A DNA stretch of 64,000 nt from Mycolicibacterium sp. P9-64 (GCF_008329605.1 NZ_NPKO01000005.1:434001-498000); one strand, 5' to 3'. Counted from the first letter of the stretch, positions 50,761 through 59,870 are shown. Numbers and translations: made by a program. Notes: generated from the sequence alone by a model not told the origin.

Positions 50761-51510
50761 GTGACTCGGCAAAAGATCCTCATCACCGGTGCCAGCTCTG
50801 GCCTTGGCGCGGGCATGGCCCGCCAGTTCGCAGCCAAGGGGCGTGACCTGGCGCTGTGCGCGCGCCGCACCGACAACCTCGAGGAGCTGAAGGCCGAGCT
50901 CGTGGCCCGGCATCCCGGCATCACGGTGGCCGTCGCGGCGCTGGACGTCAACGACCACGAGGCCGTACCGAAGGTGTTCGCCGAGTTGGACGACGAGCTC
51001 GGGGGCGTCGACTGCGTCATCGTGAACGCGGGCATCGGCAAGGGCTACCCGCTCGGTGGCGGCAAGCCGTGGGCCAACAAGGCCACCCTCGAGACGAACC
51101 TGGTGTCGGGTCTGGTGCAGATCGAAGCGGCGCTCGAGATGTTCAAGAAGGCGGGCAGGGGCCACCTCGTGCTGGTGTCCTCGGTGCTCGGTAACAAGGG
51201 TGTGCCAGGCGGCAAGGCTGCCTACGCGGCGAGCAAGGCGGGCATGACGTCGCTCGGCGAGTCGCTGCGCGCCGAATACCCTTCTGGGCCAATCAAGATC
51301 ACGGTGCTGGAGCCTGGCTACATCGAATCCGAGATGACCGCGAAGTCGGCCACCACGATGCTGATGGTGGACAACGAGACCGGCGTCAAGGCCATGGTCG
51401 ACGCCATCGAGAAGGAGAAGGGACGCGCCGTCGTGCCTGCGTGGCCGTGGTGGCCGCTGGTGGAGTTGATGAAGGTGCTGCCCCCGCGCTTCACCAAGCG
51501 CTTCGCGTAA
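50761..51510 (+). CDS. Short-chain dehydrogenase, Rv0945-like
   Basis: The 249-residue SDR begins with GTG and KILITGASSGLGAGMARQFA (NADP-type glycine motif; Arg residues in CARRTDN). NAGIG, a catalytic Ser in LVSSVLG and YAASK follow. It resembles Rv0945, which lies between fpg2 and pgi in M. tuberculosis, as this gene does here apart from inserted genes. Reactions are unknown. It is convergent with the MBL hydrolase gene, with a palindromic hairpin between them. Confidence 0.92.
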   Translation: MTRQKILITGASSGLGAGMARQFAAKGRDLALCARRTDNLEELKAELVARHPGITVAVAALDVNDHEAVPKVFAELDDELGGVDCVIVNAGIGKGYPLGGGKPWANKATLETNLVSGLVQIEAALEMFKKAGRGHLVLVSSVLGNKGVPGGKAAYAASKAGMTSLGESLRAEYPSGPIKITVLEPGYIESEMTAKSATTMLMVDNETGVKAMVDAIEKEKGRAVVPAWPWWPLVELMKVLPPRFTKRFA

Positions 51511-51532
51511 CTCTCTTCACCTCACTCACCTC

Positions 51533-51585
51533 GCGATTTCGGCGTGTTTTGTTGCGCTGAGCGCCACTGATCACGCCGAAATCGC
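51533..51585. terminator. Long hairpin between convergent genes
   Basis: GCGATTTCGGCGTG (51533-51546) and CACGCCGAAATCGC (51572-51585) form a perfect 14-bp stem with a 25-base loop, between the stops of two convergent genes. It may end both transcripts. Similar GATTTCGGCGTG repeats are common in mycobacteria, so it may be a repeat-family member. It shares the TCGGCG end motif with the 63-bp element near 600 and 1600. Confidence 0.65.
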
Positions 51586-51588
51586 TCG

Positions 51589-52515
51589 CTAGCCGGCGCG
51601 TAGTAATTGCGCGGCGTCGTGGTCGTGGGTGGGCACGATCGTGACGCGATCCTTGGCGGCGTGCAGCCGGTGCAGCGTCCGAAACGTCTCCGACCGGTCC
51701 ACGTCCGCGATGCCGCCCGGATAGCTCGACTTCTGCCGGATGTCCTCGATCTGCCATGTGTGCCACGCCGCGTCGCCGGCAAGGAGCACCCAACCGTCGT
51801 TGGTGTGCAACAGGATTCCGACGCTGCCGGGAGTGTGTCCGGCAAGGTCGACGAGTACCACGGAGCCGTCGCCGAACAGGTCGTGGCTGCTCGCGAACGT
51901 CAGCACCGGCGGCCCGTCCAGGTCGTAGCCGACGGTCGTGCGGCCCACCAGCGAATCCCGGACACCGCCCACCGGCGCGATCGGGCCCGACATGACCCAA
52001 TCCCATTCCCGGCGGTGGAGGTGCACGGGGAGGTCGGGAAGGTCCAGCAGGCCGCACACGTGGTCCCAGTGCGCGTGCGTCGGAAGCGCAAAGTCGACGG
52101 CGTCGAACGCCGACTCCTGCAGTGCCGTGATGGTCGGGACGACTTCGGCAGGTGGGCTCACGGCTCGCCGCAGGAATGCGGGGAGTTGTGCGACGGCGCG
52201 CTTCCCGGCGTCGACGCACACGCCGGGATCCACGACGAAGGTGGCCTGCGGGTGCGTGACGACGAACGATGCCAGTGAGTTGCCCAGCCGCCGCGGCTCT
52301 CTGCGGCCCTCGACGATGAACGACGTGGGGACTGACTGGCGCACCTGCCGAAGCGCCGTGACCGACACCGCCACGGCGGTCTGCGGCAGTCCGGCGTCGA
52401 TCAGCGATCGCAGGAACCGGTCATCGGCCCGGCGCGGTCGGACCGCGCCCGTGACGAGTCCGACGAGGGAGCCGCAGCAGGCGGCGAGTGTTGGCGATTG
52501 CACGTTCTGGGGCAT
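51589..52515 (-). CDS. MBL-fold metallo-hydrolase
   Basis: The 308-residue protein has the metallo-beta-lactamase metal motif THAHWDH, then DLAGHTPGSVGI, LAGDAAWHTW and a final His in PTHDHDA. The set resembles lactonase or glyoxalase II-type hydrolases. The reading frame starts at ATG 52515, only about three bases after the predicted transcription start, so the mRNA may be leaderless, as is common in mycobacteria. It is divergent from a MerR gene, with a 20-bp palindrome in the gap. Confidence 0.9.
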   Translation of the reverse strand: MPQNVQSPTLAACCGSLVGLVTGAVRPRRADDRFLRSLIDAGLPQTAVAVSVTALRQVRQSVPTSFIVEGRREPRRLGNSLASFVVTHPQATFVVDPGVCVDAGKRAVAQLPAFLRRAVSPPAEVVPTITALQESAFDAVDFALPTHAHWDHVCGLLDLPDLPVHLHRREWDWVMSGPIAPVGGVRDSLVGRTTVGYDLDGPPVLTFASSHDLFGDGSVVLVDLAGHTPGSVGILLHTNDGWVLLAGDAAWHTWQIEDIRQKSSYPGGIADVDRSETFRTLHRLHAAKDRVTIVPTHDHDAAQLLRAG

Positions 52516-52530
52516 GTGGGCGAAGCTATA

Positions 52531-52550
52531 ACTTCAGGTCGACCTGAAGT
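52531..52550. promoter_or_regulatory. MerR-family operator
   Basis: ACTTCAGGTCGACCTGAAGT is a perfect 20-bp palindrome. On the minus strand it lies between a TTTACT-like -35 and a TATAGC -10 (52530-52525), as MerR-family activators require. It should control the MBL gene and perhaps the MerR gene. Confidence 0.8.
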
Positions 52551-52564
52551 AAAGGGCGAAAAAA

Positions 52565-52972
52565 ATGACTCCACACGGACAGCGCATCGGGGACGCCGCG
52601 GCGACACTCGGCGTCGCGACACACGTCCTGCGGCACTGGGAGGACGTCGGCCTGCTCCGCCCTGCCCGGCTGAGTTCGGGCCACCGCGCCTACGACGAAC
52701 AGACCATCGGGCAGGCCCGGATGATTCAGATCTGCCAACGGGCCGGGCTGTCCCTTGCCGACATCGGCGCACTCGGCGCGAGCGACCGCGCGCGGCGCAT
52801 CGAACTCATCGAACGCAAGCGCGCCGAACTCGCCGAGCACCTCGATCGAGTCCGGCGCGCCGACGAGTTCCTCGCGCACATCGTGAACTGCACGCACCAC
52901 GTCATCTCCGAGTGCCCGGAGTGCTCGGAGTTAGTCGGCGATCAAGCGCTGCGACCCCGCTCCACCCGGTAG
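52565..52972 (+). CDS. MerR-family transcriptional regulator
   Basis: The 135-residue protein has the MerR winged helix (RIGDAAATLGVATHVLRHWE; GHRAYDEQTIGQARMIQICQ), a dimerising coiled coil (about 75-110) and a Cys/His-containing tail, IVNCTHHVISECPECSELVG, which could bind a metal or sense redox. MerR proteins twist a long-spaced promoter into an active form. It is divergent from the MBL gene. Its last 31 bp overlap the 3' end of pgi on the other strand. Confidence 0.9.
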   Translation: MTPHGQRIGDAAATLGVATHVLRHWEDVGLLRPARLSSGHRAYDEQTIGQARMIQICQRAGLSLADIGALGASDRARRIELIERKRAELAEHLDRVRRADEFLAHIVNCTHHVISECPECSELVGDQALRPRSTR

Positions 52973-54609
52973 TGGCGCACCAGCGCATCGGTCGAACTGT
53001 CGGACTGCTCGGCAGGGGAGCCGTCGTCGGTGATCACCGGCAGCAGCGCCTTGGCCTGCGTCTTGCCCAACTCCACGCCCCACTGGTCGAACGAGTCGAT
53101 ACCCCAGATGACGCCCTCGGTGAACACCTGGTGTTCGTAGAGTGCGATCAGCTGGCCGACCACCGACGGTGTCAGCTTCGTCGCGAGAATTGAAGTGGTG
53201 GGCCGGTTTCCGGGCATCACCTTGTGCGGGACGACGGTGGCGGGCGTGCCTTCGGCAGCGATCTCCTCGGCGGTCTTGCCGAACGCCAGCACTTGAGTCT
53301 GCGCGAAGAAGTTGCTCATCAGCAGGTCGTGCATGCTGCCCGTGCCGTCGGCGGTCGGCAGGTCGTCGGTGGGCTGGCTGAACCCGATGAAGTCGGCGGG
53401 GATGAGCCGCGTGCCCTGATGGATCAACTGGTAGAACGCGTGCTGACCGTTGGTTCCCGCTTCGCCCCAATAGATTTCGCCGGTCTCGGTGGTGACCGGG
53501 CTGCCATCGGCGCGGACCGACTTGCCGTTGGACTCCATCGTCAACTGCTGCAGGTAGGCCGCGAAGCGGGCCAGGTCGTTGGAGTACGGCAGCACTGCGC
53601 GGGCCTGGGCGTCGAAGAACTCGTTGTACCAGAGCCCGATCAAGCCGAGCAGCGCAGGCGCATTGGCCTCCAGGGGCGTGTTCTTGAAGTGTTCGTCGAC
53701 GACGTGGAAGCCTGCGAGGAACTCGGCGAACCGCTCCTTGCCGACGACCGCCATCACCGAGAGGCCGATCGCCGAATCCACCGAGTACCGGCCGCCGACC
53801 CAGTCCCAGAAGCCGAACATGTTGGCGGTGTCGATGCCGAACTCGTCAACGAGCTTCTTGTTGGTCGATACGGCGACGAAGTGCTTGGACACCGCCTCAT
53901 CGCCGAGTGCATCGGTGAGCCAGCGGCGGGCGGCCGTTGCGTTGGTTAGGGTCTCCAGCGTCGTGAAGGTCTTCGAGGCGATGATGAAAAGCGTTGTGGC
54001 GGGGTCGAGTCCGTCGAGTTTGGCGATGAGGTCGGCCGGATCGACGTTCGAGACGAACCGCGCCGAGATGCCTGCGTCGGCGTAATGCCGCAGCGCCTGA
54101 TAGACCATCACCGGGCCAAGGTCCGACCCGCCGATGCCGATGTTGACGACGCATCTGATCCGCTCACCCGTCGCGCCCGTCCACTCACCGTTGCGCAGCC
54201 GGTCGGTGAAGGCGCCCATCGCGTCGAGCACCTCGTGCACGTCGGCCACGACGTCCTGCCCGTCGACCACCAACTGGGCGCCCTTGGGCAGCCGCAGCGC
54301 GGTGTGCAGCACCGCGCGGTCCTCCGAGGTGTTGATGTGGACACCGGAGAACATGGCGTCGCGCTTGGCCTCCAGGTCGGCCGCCTTGGCCAGGTCGACG
54401 AGCAACCCCAGCGTTTCGCGGGTGACGCGATGCTTGCTGTAGTCGATGTACAGGTCACCGACGGTCAAGGTCAGTTCGCGGCCGCGTCCGGCGTCCTCTT
54501 CGAAGAGTTCGCGCAGGGTCTTGGTGCCGACCTCATCGTGATGGCTGACCAACGCGTTCCACGCCGGAGTCTTGGTGATGTCGGGGATTTGAACACTCTC
54601 AGAGGACAT
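52942..54609 (-). CDS. pgi: Glucose-6-phosphate isomerase
   Basis: Pgi interconverts glucose 6-phosphate and fructose 6-phosphate. The 555-residue protein has both family signatures, WVGGRYSVDSAIGLS and IDSFDQWGVELGKTQAK, and the catalytic GTNGQHAFYQLIHQGT. Length matches mycobacterial Pgi (Rv0946c in M. tuberculosis). It is divergent from the aldehyde dehydrogenase gene at 54659. It links the fructose phosphate made by the polyol module and the sugar phosphates of the GH4 module to central metabolism. Confidence 0.97.
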   Translation of the reverse strand: MSSESVQIPDITKTPAWNALVSHHDEVGTKTLRELFEEDAGRGRELTLTVGDLYIDYSKHRVTRETLGLLVDLAKAADLEAKRDAMFSGVHINTSEDRAVLHTALRLPKGAQLVVDGQDVVADVHEVLDAMGAFTDRLRNGEWTGATGERIRCVVNIGIGGSDLGPVMVYQALRHYADAGISARFVSNVDPADLIAKLDGLDPATTLFIIASKTFTTLETLTNATAARRWLTDALGDEAVSKHFVAVSTNKKLVDEFGIDTANMFGFWDWVGGRYSVDSAIGLSVMAVVGKERFAEFLAGFHVVDEHFKNTPLEANAPALLGLIGLWYNEFFDAQARAVLPYSNDLARFAAYLQQLTMESNGKSVRADGSPVTTETGEIYWGEAGTNGQHAFYQLIHQGTRLIPADFIGFSQPTDDLPTADGTGSMHDLLMSNFFAQTQVLAFGKTAEEIAAEGTPATVVPHKVMPGNRPTTSILATKLTPSVVGQLIALYEHQVFTEGVIWGIDSFDQWGVELGKTQAKALLPVITDDGSPAEQSDSSTDALVRHYRVERGRSA

Positions 54610-54658
54610 ATCCCGACCCTAGTGCGGCGACGCTTTCGAGGGTGTAAATGATGGACGT

Positions 54659-56107
54659 ATGGATATCGACAAGCTCCTGGCATCCGTACCCACTGGCCTG
54701 TGGATCGGTGGTGAAGAGCGCAAGTCGTCGTCGACCTTCGACGTGCTCAACCCGGCGACCGACGAGGTGTTGGTCGCCATCGCCGACGCCACTCCCGCCG
54801 ACGGCATCGCCGCCCTGGACGCGGCCGCCGCCGTGCAGGGGAAGTGGGCGGCGACGCCACCCCGCGAGCGCGGTGAGATCCTGCGCGCGGTGTTCGAGGC
54901 GATCACCGCCCGCGCCGAGGAGTTCGCGACGCTGATGACCCTCGAGATGGGCAAGGTCTATGCGGAGAGCCTCGGCGAGGTCAAGTACGGCGCCGAGTTC
55001 TTCCGCTGGTTTGCCGAGGAGGCGGTCCGCATCGGTGGCCGCTACACCAAGGCTCCTGCCGGCACCGGCCGTATCATCGTCACCAAGTCCGCCGTCGGCC
55101 CGTGCCTGGCCATCACGCCGTGGAACTTCCCGCTCGCGATGGGCACCCGCAAGATCGGTCCCGCCATGGCGGCCGGCTGCACGATGATCATCAAGCCGGC
55201 CCAGGAAACGCCGTTGACGATGCTGCTGCTGGCCAAGCTGATGGACGACGCAGGCCTGCCCAAGGGCGTGCTGTCGATCCTGCCGACCTCGAAGCCGGGT
55301 GACCTGACCACGGCCCTCATCGACGACGGACGTCTGCGCAAGCTGACGTTCACCGGGTCGACAGGGGTGGGCAAGGCGCTCGCCAAGCAGAGCTCCGATC
55401 AGCTGCTGCGGCTGTCGCTCGAACTCGGCGGCAACGCGCCGTTCATCGTGTTCGACGACGCCGACGTGGACGCCGCCGTCGAGGGCGCACTGCTGGCCAA
55501 GATGCGCAACGGTGGCGAGGCCTGCACGGCGTCCAACCGCTTCCACGTCGCCAACGCGGTGCGCGATGAGTTCACCGAGAAGCTGGTGAAGCGGATGAGC
55601 GAGTTCACCCTCGGCAACGGGCTCGACAAGTCGTCGACGCTGGGACCGCTGGTCAACGCCAAGCAGGTCGGTACCGTCGAGGACCTGGTGTCCGACGCGG
55701 TATCCAAGGGCGCGACCGTGGCCGTCGGCGGCGTCGCGCCAGGTGGGCCCGGCCACTTCTACCCTGCGACGGTGCTGGCCGGAGTGCCCGCGGATGCGCG
55801 AATCCTCAAGGAGGAGGTGTTCGGCCCGGTCGCACCCGTCATCGGCTTCGACACCGAGGAAGAGGGCATCGCCGCGGCCAACGACACCGAATACGGCTTG
55901 GCCGCCTACATCTACACGCAGGGCCTCGACCGTGCGCTGCGGGTCGCCGAGGCGATCGAGGCAGGGATGATCGGCGTGAACCGCGGCGTCATCTCCGATC
56001 CCGCGGCACCCTTCGGCGGCGTGAAGCAGTCGGGCTTCGGCCGTGAAGGCGGCTCGGAGGGCATCGAGGAGTACCTCGACACGAAGTACATCGCGCTGAC
56101 GAACTAG
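54659..56107 (+). CDS. NAD(P)-dependent succinate-semialdehyde-type dehydrogenase
   Basis: The 482-residue protein belongs to the aldehyde dehydrogenase superfamily. ITPWNFPLAMGTRKIGPAMA is the cofactor region. The general-base Glu is in LELGGNAPFIVF and the catalytic Cys in NGGEACTASNRFHV. The sequence is closest to the GabD group, which oxidises succinate semialdehyde to succinate in GABA breakdown. Other short semialdehydes are possible. No GABA transaminase is in the window. Its end overlaps the BadF kinase gene by four bases. Confidence 0.9.
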   Translation: MDIDKLLASVPTGLWIGGEERKSSSTFDVLNPATDEVLVAIADATPADGIAALDAAAAVQGKWAATPPRERGEILRAVFEAITARAEEFATLMTLEMGKVYAESLGEVKYGAEFFRWFAEEAVRIGGRYTKAPAGTGRIIVTKSAVGPCLAITPWNFPLAMGTRKIGPAMAAGCTMIIKPAQETPLTMLLLAKLMDDAGLPKGVLSILPTSKPGDLTTALIDDGRLRKLTFTGSTGVGKALAKQSSDQLLRLSLELGGNAPFIVFDDADVDAAVEGALLAKMRNGGEACTASNRFHVANAVRDEFTEKLVKRMSEFTLGNGLDKSSTLGPLVNAKQVGTVEDLVSDAVSKGATVAVGGVAPGGPGHFYPATVLAGVPADARILKEEVFGPVAPVIGFDTEEEGIAAANDTEYGLAAYIYTQGLDRALRVAEAIEAGMIGVNRGVISDPAAPFGGVKQSGFGREGGSEGIEEYLDTKYIALTN

Positions 56108-57153
56108 CCGCTCGTCTGCGAGAACGGTGAGGCCGGCACATCGCCCCGAGACATCGCTGCGGCGAGCGAAATTCGGATGGCCTGTTCGTGCGGCAGCTGC
56201 TGCCAACCCGGGGTGCCGGCCATGGCTCCGATGCCCAGCAGTGCTGCGCCGACCACTGGCGGTTGGGTGGGCACGACGATTCGTACCGCCGGGCAGACTT
56301 GCTCGAGCCTGGCCGTGACATCGTCCATCAACAGCGGGTTGCGGGCGGCGAGCACGCCACCGCCAAGCACTACCTCGCAGTCGTGATCAGCTAGCTGGAG
56401 TCCGAGAATTGCGACCTTGGCCATGGCGGCGATCTCGGCTGCCTGCTTGCGCACGAGGTCGATGGCCACCGGATCGCCTTGTCCGGCAACGTGAAATAAG
56501 AGGGGAGTCACTTCGTGCAGGCGCGAGGCGGGGATGTGGTACATCGCGAGCGCGATCCCGGCCGCCACCGCCGTCGCGGTGTCGAAGTGCTCGGCGATCG
56601 CGGCGCTGAGCGCGGTCTGCGGACCTCGCCCGTCCTCGCCTCTGCACGCCCTGAACATGGCAGCGGTGGCCAGTGAACGGCCGCCGCCCCAGTCCCCGGT
56701 GAGCGTGCCAAGTGCCGGGAACCTCACCTGCCGTCCGTCGGCGCCGACGCCGATGCAGTTGATGCCCGCGCCGCATACGACGGCAACGCCAACCCCCGTC
56801 GTGGATCCGGAGCGCAGCAGCGCCACCATGTCGTTCCCGACTGCCACCCGTTCGGCCAACCCTGCCGCCCGAAGGTGTTCGGCGTATGCGGCCTCCTGCT
56901 CGGGGAAGTCTGCGTTTGCCAGGTACGCCTGGATCAGCGCGATCTCGGGTCGGCCACACTCGTCGACCAACGCCCGAATCCCGTCCCGAAGTTGGTCGAG
57001 TTCGGCGACCGTCCCCTCGGGGTCGGGATGGAACCTGAACCCGTCCTGTCTTCGGTAACCGGCGACCGCGCCGTCGGGTCCGATGAGGACGATGTCGGTC
57101 TTGGAGTTGCCGGCGTCAAGTGCGATCAGATGGCCGGGCGTCACGTGGCCCAT
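56104..57153 (-). CDS. BadF/BadG-type sugar kinase, probably N-acetylglucosamine kinase-like
   Basis: The 349-residue protein has the actin-like ATPase fold of the BadF/GlcNAc kinase group: the phosphate-1 motif LIALDAGNSKTDIVL, the NDMVALLRSG block, VVCGAGINCIGV and the adenosine motif VVLGGGVLAARN. Its start overlaps the GH4 gene by 13 bp, so the two are co-transcribed and probably act in one pathway. A kinase for GlcNAc or another amino sugar would fit release by a glycosidase. Confidence 0.87.
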   Translation of the reverse strand: MGHVTPGHLIALDAGNSKTDIVLIGPDGAVAGYRRQDGFRFHPDPEGTVAELDQLRDGIRALVDECGRPEIALIQAYLANADFPEQEAAYAEHLRAAGLAERVAVGNDMVALLRSGSTTGVGVAVVCGAGINCIGVGADGRQVRFPALGTLTGDWGGGRSLATAAMFRACRGEDGRGPQTALSAAIAEHFDTATAVAAGIALAMYHIPASRLHEVTPLLFHVAGQGDPVAIDLVRKQAAEIAAMAKVAILGLQLADHDCEVVLGGGVLAARNPLLMDDVTARLEQVCPAVRIVVPTQPPVVGAALLGIGAMAGTPGWQQLPHEQAIRISLAAAMSRGDVPASPFSQTSG

Positions 57154-58424
57154 GGCAGGTAGTCCTTGTTCTCGCCGATGAGTCTGTCAGCCAACGTATT
57201 CGCCGTCTCCCATTGGCCGACGAGGGGATGTGCGAGCAGCGCGCGCACCACGCGGTCGCGACTGCCGTGCAGCGCGGCTTCCAGCGCGAGCCGCTCGTAG
57301 CCGGCGACGTGGCTGATCAACCCGGCCATGTCGGGTGCAATGGGGTCGAGGGCGACCGGAGCGGCTCCGCCCGACGTGATGGTGGCGGGCACTTCGATCA
57401 CCATGTCGGATGGTAGGAACGGCAGGGTATCTCCGTTGACGGTGTTGACGACCTGCACGTCACCGCGGTCGGTGACCAGCGACGCGACGAGCCCGAGTGC
57501 GGCCTCGGAGTAGAAGGCTCCGCCGCGCTTGGCCAGGATCTCCGGTTTGCGGTCCAGCGCAGGATCGGCGTACATGGCCAGCAGCTCGTCCTCGAGGGCA
57601 GCCACCTCCTTCGCCCGCGGCACGCCGCCGAGCTGTTCGTCCACCAAACGGTCGTGCCGGTAGAAGTAGTTCAAGTAGTAGGACGGCACGGTGCCCAGCA
57701 GCTTCAGTAGTTCGGCGGGCAGGTCGAGGTGCTCGGCGACCTCGTCGAGATGGTCGGACAGCAGCACGGGCAGCACGTCCTCCCCGACGCCGAACGGGGA
57801 ACCCGCCTCGGGCAGCACCCGTACCGCGCGTTCCCAGGTCAGGTGGTTGAGCCCGACGTGGTCCAGGCTCACCCGCTCCGGTTCGACGCCAAGCAGCCCG
57901 GCGAACCTTCGCTGCAGGCCGATGGCGACGTTGCACAGACCGATCGCCTTGTGTTCGGCCTGCAGAAGCGCCCGGGTGACGATCCCGACGGGATTGGTGA
58001 AGTCGACGATCCAAGCGTCGGGATTGACCGCCCGCACCTTTTCCGCGATGTCGAGCACCACCGGCACGGTGCGCAGTGCCTTCGCGAAACCTCCTGCGCC
58101 GGTGGTCTCTTGACCGATGCAACCGCATTCGAGCGGCCAAGTCTCGTCGCGCTCCCGAGCCGCCTGACCACCGATGCGCAGCTGCATCAGCACGGCGGCC
58201 GCGCCGTCGGCGGCCTCGCTCACATCGGTCGAATGACGAACCTTCGTGCTGCTGCCATATCGAGACAGGATGCGCTGGGAGACCGCGGTGAGCAGCTCGC
58301 TGCGGTCCTGCGCCGGGTCGACCAAGACGATCTCACTGATGGGTACGTCAGCTTGGAGTCGGGCGATGCCATCGATCAGTTCCGGGGTGTATGTGGAACC
58401 GCCACCGACGACGACGATCTTCAT
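57141..58424 (-). CDS. Glycoside hydrolase family 4, 6-phospho-beta-glucosidase type
   Basis: GH4 enzymes cleave glycosides by an NAD+/Mn2+ redox mechanism. The 427-residue protein has the Rossmann start KIVVVGGGSTYTPELIDGI, the metal Cys/His region (GLCNV, HVGLNHLTW), ECGCIGQETTGAGGFAKALR and DFTNPVGIVT. It resembles the 6-phospho-beta-glucosidase (CelF/BglT) group. No phosphotransferase system is visible, so how the substrate becomes phosphorylated is unclear; the kinases nearby may do it. Promoter and ROK operator lie upstream at 58472-58492. Confidence 0.92.
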   Translation of the reverse strand: MKIVVVGGGSTYTPELIDGIARLQADVPISEIVLVDPAQDRSELLTAVSQRILSRYGSSTKVRHSTDVSEAADGAAAVLMQLRIGGQAARERDETWPLECGCIGQETTGAGGFAKALRTVPVVLDIAEKVRAVNPDAWIVDFTNPVGIVTRALLQAEHKAIGLCNVAIGLQRRFAGLLGVEPERVSLDHVGLNHLTWERAVRVLPEAGSPFGVGEDVLPVLLSDHLDEVAEHLDLPAELLKLLGTVPSYYLNYFYRHDRLVDEQLGGVPRAKEVAALEDELLAMYADPALDRKPEILAKRGGAFYSEAALGLVASLVTDRGDVQVVNTVNGDTLPFLPSDMVIEVPATITSGGAAPVALDPIAPDMAGLISHVAGYERLALEAALHGSRDRVVRALLAHPLVGQWETANTLADRLIGENKDYLPWAT

Positions 58425-58471
58425 GGTGGACTCCTTGCTCCGAGTGACACTCTTCCAGGGACCAGCACGTA

Positions 58472-58492
58472 ATTGGAAAGTTATTTTCCAAT
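58472..58492. promoter_or_regulatory. ROK operator A, upstream of the GH4 operon
   Basis: ATTGGAAA-GTTAT-TTTCCAAT is a perfect inverted repeat with 8-bp arms, 48 bp upstream of the GH4 start. A related site is at 59824-59842. It resembles NagC/XylR-type ROK operators with AT-rich centres. Confidence 0.75.
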
Positions 58493-58533
58493 AAACTGTA
58501 GCGGACCACGGCCGACGGTCAAGGGTGAACGAA

Positions 58534-59709
58534 TCAAAATCGCGCGATGTCCGACCACGCCCGCGTCAAACCCGCTGCCAGGCATCCGTCGACTACGGCG
58601 TTGTTACCGAGCGCGCTCACCCGCAAGTCCGGCATGGCAGGCGAGATGTGTTCGAGTTCGGACCGCACTCGGTCGACGAACCCGACGGCGCGGCCGATGC
58701 CTCCGCCGATCACGACCAGCTCTGGATCGGCCACCGCCACCACCGAGCAGATCACCTTGGCCACCATGATTGCCTCGGACGCCACGACTGCCTCGGCTCG
58801 GGGTTCACCCTTGGCCGCCGCCGCGAACACGCGCTCTGCGGTGACCGCGCCGCGCATTCCCGCCCGGCGCGCAGCCCGCACGACTCCTGCCGCAGAGGCC
58901 GAGGCCTCCAGCCGACCTCGACGGCGGGCGTCGCGTTCGTCGGTGCTCGCATCGTCGTCGAGGGGTAGATAGCCGATCTCTCCGGCGACGCGGTGTGCAC
59001 CACGGCGCAGCTTGCCGCCCAATATGAGGCCCATGCCGACGCCGGTGCCCACCGACACGAAGGCGAAGCTGTCGACGTCCTTTCCTAGACCATGCGCCTG
59101 CTCGGCGAGGGCGGCGGCGTTCACGTCGTTCTCGACCATCATGTTCTGCCCGAGTGCAATTCGAAGGTCCCGAATCACCGAGGGGTGTTCCCAACCCGAA
59201 AGCGAGCCGGCCAGTCGGATCGAGTCGTCCTCGGCATTGAATACCCCTGGCGTACCGATCACTGTCTGTGTGACGCCGCGTCGTGGAACCTTCGCCATCT
59301 GGGTGAGCTTCTTGCTCAACGCGATCATCTCCGCGACGGCGGCCCGAGTGCCGCCGGCAGGCGACTTGACTTCGAGGCGGGCCAACGCGTCACCGGTGAG
59401 ATCGCATACCGCGCCGCGCAGATAACGGTGGCCGACGTCGAGGGCGAGCACGTGCCCGGCGTCGGGCGCGAACTCGTAGAGCGCAGCCGAAGGTCCGGGG
59501 ACCCCTACCCGGTGGCCGCTGACGCGAACGAGGCCGGCTCCCTCCAGAACCGACATGGCCGACGACACGGTGGGTTTGGACAGTCCGGTGAGTTCGGCCA
59601 ATTCCGTTCGCGTCAGCCGTCCGCCGACCCTCAGGTGATCCATCAACAGCTGCTCGTTCATGGCCTTGATCGACCGGCGCCGACCCGGATCGTCAGCTAC
59701 TTCCGACAC
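58534..59709 (-). CDS. ROK-family repressor, zinc motif lost
   Basis: The 391-residue protein has an N-terminal winged helix (RTELAELTGLSKPTVSSAMS) and a ROK domain (VENDVNAAALAE; VSVGTGVGMGLILGG; VAGEIGYLPL). The Cys-x-Cys-Gly-x2-Gly-Cys zinc motif that normally follows is replaced by an acidic and arginine-rich stretch. The protein therefore probably senses its sugar differently from NagC or Mlc. It lies between the GH4 operon and the kinase/ABC operon and should bind both operators. Confidence 0.9.
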   Translation of the reverse strand: MSEVADDPGRRRSIKAMNEQLLMDHLRVGGRLTRTELAELTGLSKPTVSSAMSVLEGAGLVRVSGHRVGVPGPSAALYEFAPDAGHVLALDVGHRYLRGAVCDLTGDALARLEVKSPAGGTRAAVAEMIALSKKLTQMAKVPRRGVTQTVIGTPGVFNAEDDSIRLAGSLSGWEHPSVIRDLRIALGQNMMVENDVNAAALAEQAHGLGKDVDSFAFVSVGTGVGMGLILGGKLRRGAHRVAGEIGYLPLDDDASTDERDARRRGRLEASASAAGVVRAARRAGMRGAVTAERVFAAAAKGEPRAEAVVASEAIMVAKVICSVVAVADPELVVIGGGIGRAVGFVDRVRSELEHISPAMPDLRVSALGNNAVVDGCLAAGLTRAWSDIARF

Positions 59710-59823
59710 AGTCCGGTTCCTCCTGCACTAAGTGCCCCGTCAACCGAGGCTTCCATCGGCCATGTTGACACTCCAGCGCGGCCACCAGAACAACGGTTCA
59801 ATCTTCCTCTTGCAGGTGCCTGT

Positions 59824-59842
59824 TTGGAAGAGTACTTTCCTA
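59824..59842. promoter_or_regulatory. ROK operator B, upstream of the kinase/ABC operon
   Basis: TTGGAAGAGTACTTTCCTA shares the TTGGAA...TTTCC frame and length with operator A. It lies 28 bp before the ROK kinase start and in the gap that separates it from the divergent repressor gene. Confidence 0.65.
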
Positions 59843-59870
59843 TCAACCAGTCACCCTGCGGAGGAGTCCG

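Noticed and set aside
54599..56206. A 535-codon minus-strand open frame
   Set aside because: It mirrors the clearly coding aldehyde dehydrogenase gene on the plus strand. High GC leaves few stop codons in the shadow frame.
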